Of a DNA stretch of 45,499 bases, positions 10,231 through 19,990 are shown piece after piece (position 1 is the stretch's first letter; each line of letters starts with the position of its first letter). Location of the stretch: contig NZ_BAJW01000026.1 of NCBI RefSeq assembly GCF_000613905.1, positions 1-45,499 on the forward strand, read 5' to 3'. The position numbers were made by a program, and so were the translations under genes. This DNA comes from Acetobacter persici JCM 25330. GTDB taxonomy: Bacteria > Pseudomonadota > Alphaproteobacteria > Acetobacterales > Acetobacteraceae. Below the pieces are notes generated by a model. The model was not told the DNA's origin and made no database searches. It saw only the letters and a list, made by a program, of their open reading frames with translations.

Positions 10231-11334
10231 TCAGCCCTTTTTCAGCGGTCGGGCGTTTGCGTTGGGCACACCGCTGCGGGCCAGCAGGGCGCGGAGCGCC
10301 TTCACAATAGGGAAGACCTCAATATTGTGGTCACCGCCCAGCTCCCGCCAGGCTTTCTGCTCCAGTTCCACCACTTCTTTGTCTTCTTCAAAGATTCTGT
10401 TGGTGAAAATCCCCAGGACCGGCCACGCCAGATCGAGCAGAAAGCCCCATTTGGGTTTTTTGACGGAAAGCAGCCCGAAGGTCTGTGTGCCCTGCTGGTC
10501 AGCCCCGAGTGGTACGTAAGCCACCCACAGGTCCATCACCAGATCACCGTCCTTGTCATGAATTTGCAGAGTCTGGTACGGATAGGTCGTGCGGATGGAG
10601 ACAATCTCCTCCACCGGCTGTTCCTGCCCTTCAATGTCACGATGCTTGCCAAAAATCAGGGCCTCAGCCAGCGGCTGATTCCCACCTTTACGGGCAAAGC
10701 TATAGCGGGCTTCCTGAAAATTTTCGCCTTTATCCTGCCCCATGAAGCGGGCCGTGATAGACCCCATCTGCCGCCGGTGCAGGAACTGATGATTCATGTC
10801 CATCAGGTTCTCATGCATGAAGGTGTAATGGCATTTCAGACGCGGATAAAAGCGGCGTGTCTTGAATTCCGGGTTTTCCACCTGCGCAATCTGAGGGAGA
10901 GGCACCGTCTCTGCCAGAGCAGGATCTCCGGGGAAGACAAAAATCAGGCCGCTTTTTTCCCGGCACGGGTACGATTTGACGGGCCTGCCGACTCCTTCCT
11001 TATTCAGGTAAGGCACCGTGACGCACTTGCCCGCACGGTCAAACGCCCAGCCATGATAGCAGCATTTGATACAGTCCCCCTCGACCATCCCTTTGCTCAG
11101 GGGCACCTGCCGATGGGCACAGCGGTCTTCCAGAGCATAAACAGGACCATTTTCCGGGCGGATCAGTGCAATCGGGTGCCCTGCATAACGCGCTGCAAAC
11201 GCCTTGCCGGGGCGCACTTTATGCGACCATGCAATCGGGTACCAGAAATTCGGGTCACAATCGATCTGCCGCAGATCATACTCCGGAGCAGAGTCCTGTT
11301 CAGCCGGTCTTTCTTGAATGGCATGGTCCTGCAT
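10231..11334 (-). CDS. Rieske [2Fe-2S] non-heme iron oxygenase, alpha-subunit type
   Basis: Oxygenase component that would use electrons from a separate reductase to hydroxylate or demethylate a substrate. The Rieske cluster ligands are seen as CAH (about residue 74) and CCYHGW, and the mononuclear iron site as ENLMDMNHQFLHRR (about residues 178-191). Length of 367 residues suits vanillate-demethylase-like members. ATG 11334 is chosen because AGGAGG lies 7 nt upstream; longer in-frame starts lack such a site. No reductase or ferredoxin gene is adjacent, so its electron donor must be elsewhere. The substrate is unknown; aromatic O-demethylation and lipid modification are both possible. Confidence 0.85.
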   Translation of the reverse strand: MQDHAIQERPAEQDSAPEYDLRQIDCDPNFWYPIAWSHKVRPGKAFAARYAGHPIALIRPENGPVYALEDRCAHRQVPLSKGMVEGDCIKCCYHGWAFDRAGKCVTVPYLNKEGVGRPVKSYPCREKSGLIFVFPGDPALAETVPLPQIAQVENPEFKTRRFYPRLKCHYTFMHENLMDMNHQFLHRRQMGSITARFMGQDKGENFQEARYSFARKGGNQPLAEALIFGKHRDIEGQEQPVEEIVSIRTTYPYQTLQIHDKDGDLVMDLWVAYVPLGADQQGTQTFGLLSVKKPKWGFLLDLAWPVLGIFTNRIFEEDKEVVELEQKAWRELGGDHNIEVFPIVKALRALLARSGVPNANARPLKKG

Positions 11335-11528
11335 GGGGTCACCTCCTGATAGAGCCAGAGGCGTATGCATGAAAAACGGCATCACCTCACGGGGTCATGC
11401 CGTCTAGCATTGGTCTTTCCTAAAACATCAGACAAGCCCTGCCTCTGCATGCCAGATTAGCAAGGCAGAGCGGCGCGCCGCAACAGCGCACCGCCTGACT
11501 TTCGTCCCTCGCTTCAGCAGGCAGACTT

Positions 11529-11891
11529 TCAGGAGTGTTTCGGCGTATGCGGCGCGGCGTGATGCTTACCGCTTTTGGCGTGCTGGCTGGGCTTTTCCGT
11601 CTGGCTGCCAGAAAGCGTGCGGCTATCGGACCCGTTACCGCCATTTGAAGGGGGCTGTGTGCCGGGCTGTTCAGCCTCGGTGCGCGGGTTGTTCCACAGC
11701 TTCTGTGAGGGTTCCACTCGCTTGCCGTTTTCATCCTGCGCGGCAGGCGGAGCCTTACCAACCTGAGACGCCGCTGAATCTGCCGTCGGCGTGCCCTGAG
11801 TCGGTGCGGTTTCTGTGGCCTGTGCCATCGCAATAGCCGGAGCAGCCACCAGAGAAACAGCCAGAGTCATGGAATGAAGTTTTGAAGGCAT
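11529..11891 (-). CDS. Small secreted hypothetical protein, Ser/Pro/His-rich
   Basis: 120 residues. The first 24 form a clear Sec signal peptide ending AIAMA-QA, so the mature part is likely periplasmic or secreted. The rest is low-complexity and hydrophilic, rich in Gln, Ser, Pro, Asn and Gly, with a basic His-rich tail (KHHAAPHTPKHS) that might bind metal or be disordered. A very good ribosome-binding site (AAAAAGGAGGG) precedes ATG 11891, which supports it as a real gene. I recognise no family. It lies alone between the Rieske gene and pabC. Confidence 0.65.
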   Translation of the reverse strand: MPSKLHSMTLAVSLVAAPAIAMAQATETAPTQGTPTADSAASQVGKAPPAAQDENGKRVEPSQKLWNNPRTEAEQPGTQPPSNGGNGSDSRTLSGSQTEKPSQHAKSGKHHAAPHTPKHS

Positions 11892-11935
11892 GGAGCCCTC
11901 CTTTTTAACTGATCTAACAACAAGCTCAGTTTTCT

Positions 11936-11968
11936 AACGGTGCTCCGTCAGGAAGGTTGCGCACCGTT
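11936..11968. terminator. Inverted repeat downstream of pabC
   Basis: AACGGTGC (11936-11943) is exactly complementary to GCACCGTT (11961-11968) with a 17-nt loop. It lies about 30 nt past the pabC stop and upstream of the small secreted gene. T-rich sequence follows only on the plus strand, which has no gene reading into it, so its role as terminator of dnaE-pabB-pabC is uncertain. Confidence 0.35.
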
Positions 11969-11999
11969 TTATATCTGGCTGCCTGTGCCGTCCGCTTAT

Positions 12000-12824
12000 T
12001 CAGGCCCCCATGCCCTCAGGAAGCGGAACATCCAGCGCCGCACACAGCCGCCGTAAGCCCGCAGAAGACTTGCTGACAGACTGTCCATCAAAAACCTGAA
12101 CACGCCGCACACTCAGGCTGTTAATCAGATAAACCGCGTCCGCAGCCCTCAGGCGTTCCTGAGCAAGACACTCTTCCTGCAAAAGCCCTGCCCGCAGCAA
12201 GACCGCGCGTGCGACACCCGGCAAAGCACCTTCTGAAACAGGGGGTGTTGCAAACCTGTTCTGCTCCTGAATTACCACGGTGCTGATCGTTGTTTCAGCA
12301 ATCCGACCCTGCATATTCAGAAATAACGCCTCATGACACCCTGCCTGCGCCGACTCCCGCCGCGCCAGAATATTGGGCAGGTAGTTCAGGCTTTTCACTC
12401 TGTTTAACGGAGAAAGCTCATCCCGCCGCACAGTCTGCGCCGTCATGAGAGAAACGTCTGAAACCCTCGCAGCACCTTCCGCGACCGTCATGAAAACCGT
12501 AGGCGTGCAGTGTTGTGGGGGAAGCACGCCGCGCGGTGCCACACCGCGCGTCACTGTCAGACGCGCAGAACCGTTTTGCAGGCCGGTTGCGTCCAAAAGG
12601 CTCTGCGCCGCCTGCGCCACATACTCCATATCCGGAACAGGCAGACCCAGCACACCCCCACCATTTTGCAGGCGCTCCATATGCAAATCCAGATGCAGAA
12701 CACCGCCATTTTTAACACGGAAGGTTTCAAACAAGCCGTCCCCGAGCGTCAGGCCCCGATCCGCCAGACTGACATGCGCCTCTGCCGCATTGCATATCTG
12801 CCCGCTCAGCCACACAAACGTCAT
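12000..12824 (-). CDS. pabC: Class IV PLP aminotransferase, probable aminodeoxychorismate lyase
   Basis: Expected to release pyruvate from 4-amino-4-deoxychorismate, giving p-aminobenzoate for folate. 274 residues with the class IV fold: DRGLTLGDGLFETFRV at the N-terminus, the PLP lysine in NRVKSLNYLPN and the C-terminal ALPGVARAVLL. The ATG overlaps the pabB stop as ATGA (12821-12824), so the two are translationally coupled, and this context is the main reason to prefer PabC over a branched-chain or D-amino-acid aminotransferase. An in-frame upstream ATG (12836) lies inside pabB and is not needed. Confidence 0.8.
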   Translation of the reverse strand: MTFVWLSGQICNAAEAHVSLADRGLTLGDGLFETFRVKNGGVLHLDLHMERLQNGGGVLGLPVPDMEYVAQAAQSLLDATGLQNGSARLTVTRGVAPRGVLPPQHCTPTVFMTVAEGAARVSDVSLMTAQTVRRDELSPLNRVKSLNYLPNILARRESAQAGCHEALFLNMQGRIAETTISTVVIQEQNRFATPPVSEGALPGVARAVLLRAGLLQEECLAQERLRAADAVYLINSLSVRRVQVFDGQSVSKSSAGLRRLCAALDVPLPEGMGA

Positions 12825-14240
12825 GCTGACCCACAAAAAAGAGCAAAAAATGGTGCTAGTTTCAAACGCATTTCCGCATACTCCTTGCTTGCATCAGACA
12901 GAATAGTAATCCCGCCACCTGCCGCCAGTGTCACAGAGTCATTTTTTCGGATAAGTGTCCGGATAATCACAGAGCTTTCCAAACGCCCATCAACACCAAG
13001 GCACAGAACACTTCCGCAATAAGCGCCTCTGGGAGAAGCCTCAAGTTCTTCAATAATGTCCATCGCGCGATGCTTTGGCGCCCCCGTGACAGACCCCGGT
13101 GGCAGGGTTGCCTGCAACAGGTCAAACACATCACGCCCGGCATCCAGCACGCCCCGGACCTCAGACACCAGATGATGCACATGCTCAAAGCGTTCCACTT
13201 TGAGAAATTCCGGCACCCCCATGCTGCCTAACCGCGCCACACGGCCAATATCATGCCGCATGAGATCAACAATCATGAGGTTTTCCGCACGTTCCTTCTC
13301 ATCCTGACTCAGAGAGTCCGCAAAATCCTCATCCTCTTCCGGCGTCTGCCCGCGCGGAGCTGTGCCTTGATAGGGCGGGACGTTACAATGCCCTGTGTAT
13401 CACACTGCAAGAATCGTTCCGGCGAAGACGAATGGAGGGCATATCCCTCACCGCAGGCAGATACGCCCCAAACGGAGCCGGAGCCTGCTTCCGCAGAGCG
13501 AGATACAGCGCGACATCAGAAAATTCTCTGGGAAATTCAGCAGAATACCGCCCTGTGATATTCACCTGAAAAATATCTCCGGCGGCAATATACGCTCTGG
13601 CACGCTCTACAGCCTGACAATAAGCGGCGCGGGACTGATCAGCCTCAAACTGCACATCCGGCACCTCAGGCATGACGGGAACCGCATGTGGTAGCGCAGC
13701 CCATGCCGCACTATACGGGGCACAAAGGCTCCTGATGTTCAGAGCGCCTTCCTCAAACACCAGACCCGCAACAAAAGACCGTTTTGAAAAACGATCCCAG
13801 ATAAAAGCGTGATCATAAAAACCGGCGGCAAAATCTGGCTCAGCCTGCACAGGGCGGCACCCGGCAATCTTCTCAAGCTGCTGCCCCAGCCCGTATCCGG
13901 CAAACCCGACCCAGCCCCCAAAAAATGGTAACCGGATATCGTCAGGCCCATCCGCCTCTATCCCTCCGCCTCCCACAGCCTCGGGCATACCATGCCGTAA
14001 CTGCGCAAAAAGCGCGTCAACCGTATAAGGGATGCTATGTTCGCCATTGGTCAGAATCTGCCCATCCTGCACCACCAGCGTCTGGCGGGGTGTGCGGCAG
14101 AAAATCTGCCAGCGGCCACGCTCTTCCACCGGGCCGCCACTATCCAGAAACGCACACCAGGGCGCATCACCCCATGCTGCAAAGACAGTTTCCGGCTCCC
14201 GCCAGACCAGCTCATGCGCCCAGAGGCGTGCGGTTGCCAT
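12821..14240 (-). CDS. pabB: Aminodeoxychorismate synthase component I, one frameshift
   Basis: Aminates chorismate with ammonia from the PabA glutaminase to make aminodeoxychorismate, the p-aminobenzoate precursor. Chorismate-binding-fold features: FFGGWVGFAGYGLG, AGDIFQVN, SSSPERFL, PIKGTAPRG (the Lys is the PabB hallmark, where TrpE has Ala), LMIVDLMRHDIGRV and GSVTGAPKHRAMDIIEELE. The frame breaks near 13451, where one extra G on the coding strand would give LPAGEGYALHSSSPERF. Joined length is about 473 residues. It starts 13 nt after the dnaE stop and overlaps pabC by 4 nt, so dnaE-pabB-pabC look co-transcribed. The PabA subunit is not in the window. Confidence 0.88.
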
Positions 14241-14253
14241 AACTGTCGCGCCC

Positions 14254-17200
14254 CTAAACCTGCTCGACGCGGGAAATTCCTTCCAGCATTTTCAGCTTCT
14301 GCCCCAGCAGAGGCGTCACCCGATAGCCGCCGCGCAAACGGATTTCCACATCACAGGTTTCCGCAACGCCCGGCAGCAGCACAATGCGGCTGGAACCGCC
14401 TTTCTGCTCTGTCAGAATTTCATTCAGGCGTGGCAGAGCATCTTCCTGCTCCACCCAGATCCGCAACTCGCTTTTTGCCTGCGCTGCGGCCTGTTCAAGC
14501 TCCACAACATCCGTTGCGGTCAGACGCATCGCCTCACCTTCCAGCTTCATGTCCGCTGTAACCAGAACCGCTGTTCCGGCTGTCAGACTGTCCCGCACAC
14601 GGGTCAGCACTTCGGAAAAAAGCGTGACCTCACACCCGCCGGAGGAATCGGACAGCCGGACCCATGCCATTTTATTGCCGGTACGGGTCGGGCGTTCCTT
14701 ACGGTCCACCACACAGCCTGCAATCCGCACACGCCCAACCCCTGCTTCCGCGGCGGAAAGCAGGCCGGAGCAGCGGGTCACATCCAGCCGCCGCAGCACG
14801 GTGCCATAGGAATCAAGCGGATGCGCCGTCATATGGAAGCCAATCGCCTCGGCTTCCATCGCCAGACGTTCAAACTCCGGCCAGTCCTGACATTTGGCAA
14901 GACGCAACGGTTCCACATGGCCGCCCCCGCCAAACAGACCAATCTGCCCGGACGCAGCTTCCTGCGCCTGACTCTGCGCGCGCCGCAAAATGGTATCGGC
15001 TGAATTAAAGGCCAGTGCCCGGTTTTTATCCAGACATTCAAACGCACCGGCTTTAGCCAGATTTTCCATCTGCATCCGGTTGATCTGCTTCGGGTCAATC
15101 CGCATGGCAAAATCTGCCAGATCTTTAAACGGTTTGTTCCCACGCGTTGCCACAAGAGCTTCCATGGCGCTGAAGCCGACCTTTTTAACCGCCGCCAATG
15201 CGTAGCGAATACCATGTGTGCCATCCGGCAGCGTCTCGACCGAAAAATCGGCTTCGGATTTGTTCACGTCTGGCGGCAGAACCTTAATCCCCATGCGCTC
15301 GGCTTCCTGCCTGAGTGCTGCCAGCTTTTCCGTGCGCTCCCGCGCCAGAGACATACAGCCCGCCAGAAACGCCACAGGATAATTCGCCTTCATCCATGCG
15401 GTCTGATAGGAGACAAGCGCATAGGCTGCGGCATGAGATTTATTGAAGCCATAGTCAGCAAATTTCGCCATGAGGTCAAACACCTCAACAGCTTTATCAC
15501 GGTCAATCCCGCGCTTTGTCGCCCCTTCCGTGAAAATCTCGCGCTGGGTGTCCATTTCCGCACGAATTTTCTTACCCATAGCGCGCCGCAGCAGGTCAGC
15601 GCCGCCAAGGCTGTAGCCCGCCATTTTCTGGGCAATCTGCATCACCTGTTCCTGATAGACCATAATGCCATAGGTCTCTTCAAGAATATCGCGGATTTCC
15701 TCGTGCGGCGGCTCCCACGCCTCCCCATGTTTTCTGCGGCAATAATCAGGAATATTCGCCATCGGGCCTGGGCGGTACAGCGCCACAGCCGCAATCAGAT
15801 CTTCCAGCCGGGTGGGACGCATCTGTTTGAGAACATCCCGCATCCCGGCCCCTTCAAACTGGAACACGCCTGCGGTATCGCCCTTGCTGAGCATTTCATA
15901 CGTCGCGGCATCGTTCAGCGGAATACGGCTGAGATCAACCTCAATACCCATTTTTTTGAGGAAGCCAACGCCCCTTTGCAAAATGGTCAGTGTTGTCAGA
16001 CCCAGAAAGTCGAACTTGACCAGACCAGCCTGCTCAACAAACTTCATGTTATACTGGGTGACCAGCATGTCACTTTTCGGGTCTCGGTAGAGCGGGACAA
16101 GCTCTACTAAAGGCCGGTCCCCAATCACCACGCCTGCGGCGTGCGTACTGGCATGGCGGAACAGCCCTTCTATCTGCTGCCCGATTTCCAGCAGGCGGCG
16201 CAACGCTTCATCATTGTCGCGCATTTCCTGAAGTTTGGGTTCCCCGGCAATCGCTTCCTTCAGCGTAGTCGGTTTTGCAGGGTTGTTGGGGATCAGTTCC
16301 GCAACGCGGTTCACCATGCCGTAAGGCAGGCCAAGCACACGCCCCACGTCACGCACCGCTGCGCGCGCCTGCAGCTTTCCGAAAGTGATAATCTGCGCCA
16401 CGCGGTCCGGCCCGTATTCCCGGCGCACATAGGCAATCACCTCGTCACGCCGGTCCTGACAGAAATCAATATCAAAGTCAGGCATGGACACACGTTCGGG
16501 GTTCAGAAACCGCTCGAACAGCAGGTTGAAGGGAATAGGGTCAATATCCGTAATGGTCAGCGCCCATGCGGCCAGAGAACCTGCGCCCGACCCACGGCCC
16601 GGCCCCACCGGGATATCATGCGCCTTCCCCCACTGGATAAAGTCCGCAACGATCATGAAGTAACCGGGGAAGCCCATGCTGGAAATAATATCCAGCTCAA
16701 ACGCCAGCCGGTCTTTATATTTCTGGCGGGTTTCCTCATCCATACTCATGCCGGACAGGCGTTTTTCCAGCCCTTCCCACGCCATGGCGCGCAGGGTTTC
16801 ATCCTCAGTCGCACCTTCACGCACTTTTGGACAAACTGGAAGAAGAGGCTTGCGTGTTTCCACTTTTACAGCACAGCGGCGGGCTATCTCCAGCGTGTTA
16901 TCACAGGCATCCGGCAGATCAGCAAACAGCGCGCGCATCATTTCCGGCGGTTTAAACCAGTGTTCCGGCGTCACGCGCCAGCGGTCGCGCTCCGCCATGG
17001 TGCGGCCCTGCGCAATACAGATCAGCGCGTCATGCGCTTCATACATTTCCGGGCGAGGGAAAAAACATTCATTGGTTGCCACCAGCGGCAGACCGAACTG
17101 GTCGGCCAGTGCCAGCACACCCGGTTCCACTGCTTTTTCCACCGGCAGGTTATGCCGGTGCAATTCCACAATCAGGCGGTCTCCGAAGGCTTCCTTGGCC

Positions 17201-17673
17201 TGTGCGAGCCAGCGTTCGGCTTCATCCCTCTGCCCGTCCGCCAGCATCTGAAAAACCGGCCCGCGTGTGCCACCTGTCAGCAGCAGCAGCCCCTCAGAAT
17301 GGCCACACAGAACATCCATGCTGATAACCGGGTCCGCCGGGTCCGACTCTCTGAAGCCTGTGGAAGACAGATATTGCAGGTTTGCCAGCCCCACCTCGTC
17401 CTGCGCCAGCATGACAATCGGCTCGGACGGGGAGCCCGGCTTGTCATTGCGTGAGGGCAGGCCAAGCTGGCAGCCAATAATCGGCTGAATACCGCTCTTG
17501 CTGGTATATTGCGAGAACTCCAGCGCCCCGAACAGATTGCCCGAATCCGTAATGGCCACGGCAGGCATCCGCATCTCTTTCGTCAGAGAAACCATCTCTG
17601 GCACGCGGATGGCCCCCTGGCTCAGGGAGTAGGCGGAATGAACACGGAGATGGACGAAATCGGCATAAGACAT
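14254..17673 (-). CDS. dnaE: DNA polymerase III alpha subunit
   Basis: Replicative polymerase, catalytic subunit of the Pol III core. About 1139 residues, intact. It opens with the PHP domain (MSYADFVHLRVHSAYSLSQGA), has the catalytic aspartates in PDFDIDFCQDRR (about residue 398) and GPGRGSGAGSLAAW, the palm/fingers segment MVYQEQVMQIAQKMAGYSLG, a helix-hairpin-helix region and a C-terminal OB-fold (RIAGCVVDRKERPTRTGNKM). ATG 17673 has AAAGGGG close upstream and matches the usual DnaE start; a longer reading adds 12 untypical residues. It is divergent from cbiD, with about 90 bp between, and is followed by pabB. Confidence 0.97.
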   Translation of the reverse strand: MSYADFVHLRVHSAYSLSQGAIRVPEMVSLTKEMRMPAVAITDSGNLFGALEFSQYTSKSGIQPIIGCQLGLPSRNDKPGSPSEPIVMLAQDEVGLANLQYLSSTGFRESDPADPVISMDVLCGHSEGLLLLTGGTRGPVFQMLADGQRDEAERWLAQAKEAFGDRLIVELHRHNLPVEKAVEPGVLALADQFGLPLVATNECFFPRPEMYEAHDALICIAQGRTMAERDRWRVTPEHWFKPPEMMRALFADLPDACDNTLEIARRCAVKVETRKPLLPVCPKVREGATEDETLRAMAWEGLEKRLSGMSMDEETRQKYKDRLAFELDIISSMGFPGYFMIVADFIQWGKAHDIPVGPGRGSGAGSLAAWALTITDIDPIPFNLLFERFLNPERVSMPDFDIDFCQDRRDEVIAYVRREYGPDRVAQIITFGKLQARAAVRDVGRVLGLPYGMVNRVAELIPNNPAKPTTLKEAIAGEPKLQEMRDNDEALRRLLEIGQQIEGLFRHASTHAAGVVIGDRPLVELVPLYRDPKSDMLVTQYNMKFVEQAGLVKFDFLGLTTLTILQRGVGFLKKMGIEVDLSRIPLNDAATYEMLSKGDTAGVFQFEGAGMRDVLKQMRPTRLEDLIAAVALYRPGPMANIPDYCRRKHGEAWEPPHEEIRDILEETYGIMVYQEQVMQIAQKMAGYSLGGADLLRRAMGKKIRAEMDTQREIFTEGATKRGIDRDKAVEVFDLMAKFADYGFNKSHAAAYALVSYQTAWMKANYPVAFLAGCMSLARERTEKLAALRQEAERMGIKVLPPDVNKSEADFSVETLPDGTHGIRYALAAVKKVGFSAMEALVATRGNKPFKDLADFAMRIDPKQINRMQMENLAKAGAFECLDKNRALAFNSADTILRRAQSQAQEAASGQIGLFGGGGHVEPLRLAKCQDWPEFERLAMEAEAIGFHMTAHPLDSYGTVLRRLDVTRCSGLLSAAEAGVGRVRIAGCVVDRKERPTRTGNKMAWVRLSDSSGGCEVTLFSEVLTRVRDSLTAGTAVLVTADMKLEGEAMRLTATDVVELEQAAAQAKSELRIWVEQEDALPRLNEILTEQKGGSSRIVLLPGVAETCDVEIRLRGGYRVTPLLGQKLKMLEGISRVEQV

Positions 17674-17764
17674 GCCCCTTTCTATCACACCCTGCCGCCC
17701 GTACGTCACCTTACAAATGCTTATCTGGATACCGCACAGCAGCCGGATGCTTTACAACCGCCTT

Positions 17765-18853
17765 ATGGAGCAGACAGGAACAGAGTTACGCCGGGGCTGG
17801 ACCACCGGAAGCTGCGCGACAGCCGCCGCAAAAGCGGCGTGGCTGATGCTCTCAGGGCACGAGGCCCCGGCCTGTGTGACCATTACCCTCCCCGGCGGCC
17901 AGCGCCCTGCCTTTGCCATTTGCCGCACCGGCCTGCATAACGGCCACCCCTTTGCTGAGGTTGTGAAGGATGCCGGGGATGATCCGGATATCACGCACGG
18001 GGCCATTATCCGCGCCACAGTCCGCCGCCTGCCGGAAGGCTCTGGCGTGCGGTTTTGTGCCGGGCCCGGTGTTGGCATAGTCACGCGCCCCGGCCTGCCG
18101 CTCCCGCCGGGTGAGCCTGCCATTAACCCGACCCCGCGCGCCATGATCCGCACCGCCCTGACCGAAGCCAGCGGCGGACTGCTGCCCGATGCGGAAATCA
18201 CGCTCTCCATAGCAGACGGCGCGCGACTGGCGGAGCGCACGCTTAACAGCCGTCTGGGGATTCTGGGTGGCCTTTCCGTGCTGGGCACAACCGGCATTGT
18301 TATCCCGTTTTCCTGCGCGGCGTGGATCGACAGTATTCATCGGGGCGTGGACGTGGCCCGGGCCGAAGGACTGACGCATCTTGCGGCCTCGACCGGCAAT
18401 GTTTCAGAAAAAGCAGTGCAGAAATTCTATAACCTGCCGGATACCGCCCTGATTGAAATGGGCGATTTTGCAGGCGGTTTCCTGAAATATCTCCGCCGCC
18501 ACCCCGTGCCACGCCTGACCATTGCAGGTGGCATTGCCAAAATGACCAAGCTTGGTCAGGGCAGGCTGGACCTCCATTCCAAACGCGGACAGGCCGATAT
18601 GGCCGCACTGGCGCAGCTTGCCGCAGCCGGGGGCGCATCCGCATCGCTCACAGCCTCCCTTGCCACCTGCCCCACAGTGGCCGAAGCCTTTCTGCTCGCC
18701 ACCGCAGCGGAAATCCCGCTGGGGGCATTCATCGCGCAGTCTGCTCTGCGCACTGTTCTGGAGACGCTTATGCCAGCCCCCTGCACCGTGGATGTCATGG
18801 TGTTTGACCGGGCAGGACGCTGTGTGGGGCAGGCCGGGCCTACCCAGCCCTGA
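17765..18853 (+). CDS. cbiD: Cobalt-precorrin-5B C1-methyltransferase
   Basis: SAM-dependent C1 methylation of the contracted corrin ring. 362 residues with the CbiD signature RRGWTTGSCATAAAKAAW at the N-terminus, GPGVGIVTRPGLPLPPGEPAINPTPR, LGILGGLSVLGTTGIV and the C-terminal GGIAKMTKLGQG. It is unrelated to CobF, the enzyme for this step in the classical aerobic pathway, yet the neighbouring cobG is an oxygen-dependent-type enzyme, so CbiD probably substitutes for CobF here. The start is uncertain: ATG 17747 and 17672 are also in frame and no strong ribosome-binding site is seen. It is convergent with cobM, 8 nt apart. Confidence 0.93.
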   Translation: MEQTGTELRRGWTTGSCATAAAKAAWLMLSGHEAPACVTITLPGGQRPAFAICRTGLHNGHPFAEVVKDAGDDPDITHGAIIRATVRRLPEGSGVRFCAGPGVGIVTRPGLPLPPGEPAINPTPRAMIRTALTEASGGLLPDAEITLSIADGARLAERTLNSRLGILGGLSVLGTTGIVIPFSCAAWIDSIHRGVDVARAEGLTHLAASTGNVSEKAVQKFYNLPDTALIEMGDFAGGFLKYLRRHPVPRLTIAGGIAKMTKLGQGRLDLHSKRGQADMAALAQLAAAGGASASLTASLATCPTVAEAFLLATAAEIPLGAFIAQSALRTVLETLMPAPCTVDVMVFDRAGRCVGQAGPTQP

Positions 18854-18861
18854 AGGTGCAG

Positions 18862-19614
18862 CTAACTGCGGAAACGCCGCCGATAATCCGGGTCATATAA
18901 GGCACTTTCCCGAAATTCCTTCTCCGCAAGTGCTGGCCCGACCAGAACGAGAGCTGTCCGTTCTACCGGGTTCTGCGCAAGCTCTGCCTCAATTGTGCCG
19001 AGCGTGCCCCGCAGCACAAGCTGATCCGGCCATGTGGCGCGCGCCACAATCGCGACCGGGCACTCAGCCCCGTAAAAAGGCGTCAGCGCCTGAACGATTT
19101 TCTCCAGCGCGTGAATGGCCAGATGGATGGCCAGTGTGGATCCGGTAGCGGCAAACGCTTCCAGCTTCTCACGCTCAGGCATGGCGGAGGCCCGACCTGT
19201 CATGCGGGTCAGCACCACGCTCTGGGCCACGCCGGGCATTGTCAGTTCCCGCCCCAGCACGGATGCCGCAGCAGCAAAAGCGGGCACACCCGGCACCATG
19301 CTCCACGGAATACCAAGCCGGTCCAGCCTGCGCGTCTGTTCCGCAACCGCGCTGTAGAGGGACAAATCCCCTGAATGCAGGCGGGCAACATCCTGTCCCT
19401 GTGCGTGGGCTTTGGCATATTCCGCTTCAATTTCATCCAGAGAAAACGGCGCGGTATCCACCAGACGAGCGTCCTCGGGGCAGAATTTCAGCATATCCGG
19501 CGGCACAATGGAGCCTGCATACAGGCAGACCGGGCACCGGGCGAGCAGATCTCTCCCACGCAGCGTCAGCAAATCAGCCGCACCCGGCCCGGCTCCAATA
19601 AAATAAACGGTCAT
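18862..19614 (-). CDS. cobM: Precorrin-4 C11-methyltransferase
   Basis: SAM-dependent methylation of C11 in corrin synthesis. 250 residues of the tetrapyrrole methylase fold: N-terminal [34 protein letters not shown] and the loop [22 protein letters not shown], which fits CobM/CbiF well. The ATG comes 1 nt after the cobE stop (TAG A ATG), so translation is likely coupled. Last gene of the cobL-cobE-cobM run; convergent with cbiD. Confidence 0.94.
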   Translation of the reverse strand: MTVYFIGAGPGAADLLTLRGRDLLARCPVCLYAGSIVPPDMLKFCPEDARLVDTAPFSLDEIEAEYAKAHAQGQDVARLHSGDLSLYSAVAEQTRRLDRLGIPWSMVPGVPAFAAAASVLGRELTMPGVAQSVVLTRMTGRASAMPEREKLEAFAATGSTLAIHLAIHALEKIVQALTPFYGAECPVAIVARATWPDQLVLRGTLGTIEAELAQNPVERTALVLVGPALAEKEFRESALYDPDYRRRFRS

Positions 19615-19615
19615 T

Positions 19616-19990
19616 CTACCCTTCTCCTTCCGCCACCGCGCAGGTTATCCCTGCATCACTCTGCCGAGGTGCTCGCAGCCATGCGCCCGGCCCTGCCCCG
19701 GCCAGCGCACAACCCTCCGCGACTGCAGCAAACCCGTTACTATGAAAAGATTTTTTTGAAACAGTCGGACAAAGCACCTGCACAGCCTGCAAGGCGCTTT
19801 CCGGCACCCAGAACACGGGAACATCAAGCGCGGCAGCGACCAGTTCCGGAAACAGGTCTCCCTGCCGGAAGCCGGGCACGGCCAGACGGGTCAGGGTGGT
19901 GGCCCCACTTTCACGCACGGTCTGGCGGATAAACCCGGCTGCATCAGACGCGCTGGCTGTGCTGCACCATCCCATACCCACAACGCTCAT
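19616..19990 (-). CDS. cobE: Cobalamin biosynthesis protein CobE / CbiG C-terminal domain
   Basis: 124 residues. The start [21 protein letters not shown] resembles the G-G-x-G-C-R-rich opening of the CbiG C-terminal domain, which is the stand-alone CobE in aerobic producers. The role of CobE is ill-defined (it binds corrin intermediates; CbiG itself opens the delta-lactone in the anaerobic route). The usual Arg after the Cys is Ser here. The ATG overlaps the cobL stop as ATGA (19987-19990). No N-terminal CbiG half is present, which agrees with an aerobic-type cluster. Confidence 0.75.
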   Translation of the reverse strand: MSVVGMGWCSTASASDAAGFIRQTVRESGATTLTRLAVPGFRQGDLFPELVAAALDVPVFWVPESALQAVQVLCPTVSKKSFHSNGFAAVAEGCALAGAGPGAWLRAPRQSDAGITCAVAEGEG

